A stretch of 64,000 nt of DNA from G020348185 sp964525045 (GTDB lineage: Bacteria > Nitrospirota > Nitrospiria > Nitrospirales > UBA8639), in NCBI GenBank assembly GCA_964525045.1, contig CAZGFD010000005.1, forward strand, positions 150,315 to 214,314, read 5' to 3'. Both the position numbers and the translations under genes were made by a program. Below, in pieces: positions 62,678 to 64,000 of this stretch; position 1 is the stretch's first letter; every line of letters starts with the position of its first letter. Below the pieces are notes generated by a model, which was not told where the DNA came from, did not search any database, and saw nothing but the letters and a program-made list of their open reading frames with translations.

Positions 62678-62810
62678 AGAAGGAGCTGTAAAGCACAAAA
62701 GACAAATTATTGGCGATTTTTTTATCTCAATTCAAAAAAAATGGAAGGAGACCATGTAAAGGCAATTAAAGAATTCCTACATTCTTTTTTGTAGAATGCC
62801 CTAACATGCA

Positions 62811-63209
62811 TTAAGACCTAGAGTCCATATAAGTTTTAAGCGACCGAATGGGAATATCTTCGTAGTGCCGGTATTTCAAGATGACTTTATCGCCAGTCAC
62901 GATGACATCGGCTCGGCCAGCCACGGCGCACTCCAAGATTCGATTGTCAGCATCATCGGCTAACATTCGCACCCGGAATCGTGGCTGGACCAATTCGCCC
63001 AGATTCGCAAGAAACACGGCAACATGGGCAAGTTCGTCAGGATCACGAGCGAATTTTCGTTGTAAAACGTCCAGGACTTCATGAATCAACGGCTTTGAGA
63101 TCACCAGCTCATCTAAACCGTCGATGATTCTTTGTAACGCGCGCTGCCCTTTACCATCAGGAAAAACTAAAGCTGAGATGAAGATATTGGTATCGAAGAC
63201 CACCCTCAC
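62811..63209 (-). CDS. PIN-domain toxin (VapC-like)
   Basis: A 132-aa PIN ribonuclease: VVFDTNIFISAL supplies the first Asp, the middle Glu is in PLIHEVLDVL, and DDADNRILECA and IVTGDK supply the last acidic residues. The GTG at 63209 overlaps the antitoxin stop (GTGA), so the two are translated together. It is of the COG1569-like group of putative toxins. No signal peptide. Confidence 0.88.
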   Translation of the reverse strand: MRVVFDTNIFISALVFPDGKGQRALQRIIDGLDELVISKPLIHEVLDVLQRKFARDPDELAHVAVFLANLGELVQPRFRVRMLADDADNRILECAVAGRADVIVTGDKVILKYRHYEDIPIRSLKTYMDSRS

Positions 63210-63442
63210 TCGCGAAGCAGCCTCTCTAGGTCTTTCTCCGTGAGGATTCCTTTTTGACGAGCCAGGCGGCTCCAATATCCTTGAATCGTGCACAATTCAT
63301 TCTTAAGGCGCGCAGCACGCTTCTGACGCAAGGCCTCCTGAATGACCGCACTAACGGTCACCCCCTCGGCTTGGGCAATGGCCTCCACCTCTTGGGCTAG
63401 CTGAGGTGGCAAAGAAATCGTTTTTTTTACTGCAGTTCCCAT
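63206..63442 (-). CDS. Ribbon-helix-helix antitoxin
   Basis: A 78-aa protein starting KKTISLPPQLAQEVEAIAQ, the RHH beta strand and first helix, then VTVSAVIQEALRQ. The C-terminal ~30 residues should wrap the toxin. ATG 63442 has a perfect AAGGAGG upstream. It binds its own promoter: a perfect dyad lies about 20 bases upstream. Confidence 0.88.
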   Translation of the reverse strand: MGTAVKKTISLPPQLAQEVEAIAQAEGVTVSAVIQEALRQKRAARLKNELCTIQGYWSRLARQKGILTEKDLERLLRE

Positions 63443-63461
63443 ACAGGTGGACCTCCTTACC

Positions 63462-63482
63462 TGGTATGAATAAATCATACCA
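63462..63482. promoter_or_regulatory. Toxin-antitoxin autoregulatory dyad
   Basis: TGGTATGA (63462-63469) and TCATACCA (63475-63482) are exact inverted copies separated by five bases. On the minus strand the left half holds a TATGAT -10-like box. Confidence 0.65.
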
Positions 63483-63619
63483 CAAGTACCTCTTGATCTC
63501 TACCTTCTGTCTCCATAGTAATCCTCGTATTGCAATGGAAACCCTTAGACCATTTCACCCCTCTCATCAGTTGGGTGGTAGTCTTTCAAAGATAGTATGA
63601 GAATGAACGCTCAAATTTT

Positions 63620-63976
63620 TCGTTTGCTTTCATTTTCATTTCACAAAGGAATATGGGGCATACCCCCCATTTTTTCGATTATCAATTCGCCGTCGGGATC
63701 TCACTGCTGGATGGCTTTTAGAATTTCCGCCCCTTTTCATACGGCAGGAACCACCACCAACAAGGAGGCCATTCCCTGGAATACTTTGAGGGTGTCTCTC
63801 TCCAGAAACATGTGTTCCACCATACCTCCAAGTATGATTAGCCGGACAAGACAGCAGCTTTCCTCGGGTAAGTCATTTGTTAATGCAGGACCGGGCCTTA
63901 ATTTTTCGAAAGCCTTGAGTCGCAGTTTTCCGAGATAAGCGCACGAAATGGGGTCACGTATGAAAAAAGCTGTCAA
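63620..63976 (-). pseudogene. Possible decayed reading frame
   Basis: On the minus strand an open frame from 63976 ends with a TGA at 63737, but the same frame continues after it with protein-like sequence (KGAEILKAIQQ, then DPDGELIIEKMGG) across further TGA stops. No family is recognised. It may be a pseudogene or chance. Nothing else is seen between 63483 and the window end. Confidence 0.2.
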
Positions 63977-64000
63977 GGGGCCAGACGAGTCGGGTTGCGC

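Noticed and set aside
62765..62810. Weak hairpin downstream of the PIN toxin
   Set aside because: The stem is short with a bulge and lacks a clear T run, so a terminator call would be guesswork.
1..64000. CRISPR arrays, tRNA/rRNA genes, transposases, phage genes, att sites
   Set aside because: Searched for by eye on both strands: no regular direct-repeat arrays, cloverleaf-type sequences with conserved T-arm words, or transposase/integrase motifs were found.

Overview
The window looks like chromosome from a Nitrospirota bacterium, most likely a Nitrospira-type nitrite oxidiser. This is inference from gene content: a short-type cytochrome bd quinol oxidase, a citrate synthase followed by a succinate dehydrogenase/fumarate reductase with a CCG-domain third subunit, a hopanoid-type HpnN transporter, many lipoproteins without close relatives that I recognise, and scattered short palindromic repeats. 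No rRNA, tRNA, CRISPR array, prophage or transposase was seen. Background GC is about half; one block (50252-56479) is clearly richer.

Left part (1-30 kb). A 5'-truncated rmuC and a zinc alcohol dehydrogenase are followed by two small unknown genes. An HpnN/MMPL lipid transporter converges with mlaA and an mlaC/hpnM-like gene, suggesting outer-membrane lipid trafficking. Then come lipA, a small Cys-rich protein, cydAB, purU, a PhoX-like (DUF839) secreted protein, a ferredoxin/metallo-beta-lactamase fusion, and the compact gltA-sdhA-sdhB-sdhE group with an acidic unknown protein. After these are a cyclic-nucleotide/FHA fusion, a nitrobindin-like protein, a DksA/TraR-like protein, two methyltransferases and a BaiN-type flavoprotein.

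Central part (30-43.5 kb) is the most coherent and most interesting block: a phosphate-acquisition island. An ArsR-type regulator is translationally coupled to pstS-pstC-pstA-pstB, followed by an OprP-like phosphate porin, an unknown lipoprotein, and five divergent paralogues of an Slp-like envelope protein family with a TPR lipoprotein among them. Two CBS-domain proteins flank it and a SixA phosphatase follows. Heptamer repeats with an 11-bp period, resembling PHO boxes and correctly placed before -10 elements, lie upstream of the porin and of the second Slp paralogue; a third array lies upstream of the TPR gene. This suggests that the Slp-like family belongs to a phosphate-starvation response. 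No phoU or phoBR is in the window.

Right part (43.5-64 kb). A Cus-type copper/silver efflux operon (cusC-cusB-cusA plus a small lipoprotein) lies downstream of a GC-rich operon encoding an RND efflux pump whose permease is split into two half-transporters, with an adaptor and a NodT-type outer-membrane factor, all joined by 4-bp overlaps. A start-less SHOCT-domain tail sits at one end of this operon, as expected if the operon was inserted into an older gene. Then follow sthA, an alpha/beta hydrolase, an LssY_C-domain lipoprotein, a MarR regulator with its own promoter and a palindromic operator next to a QueG-like/SCP2 iron-sulfur protein, and a RHH-PIN toxin-antitoxin pair. The last 500 bases hold only a possibly decayed reading frame.
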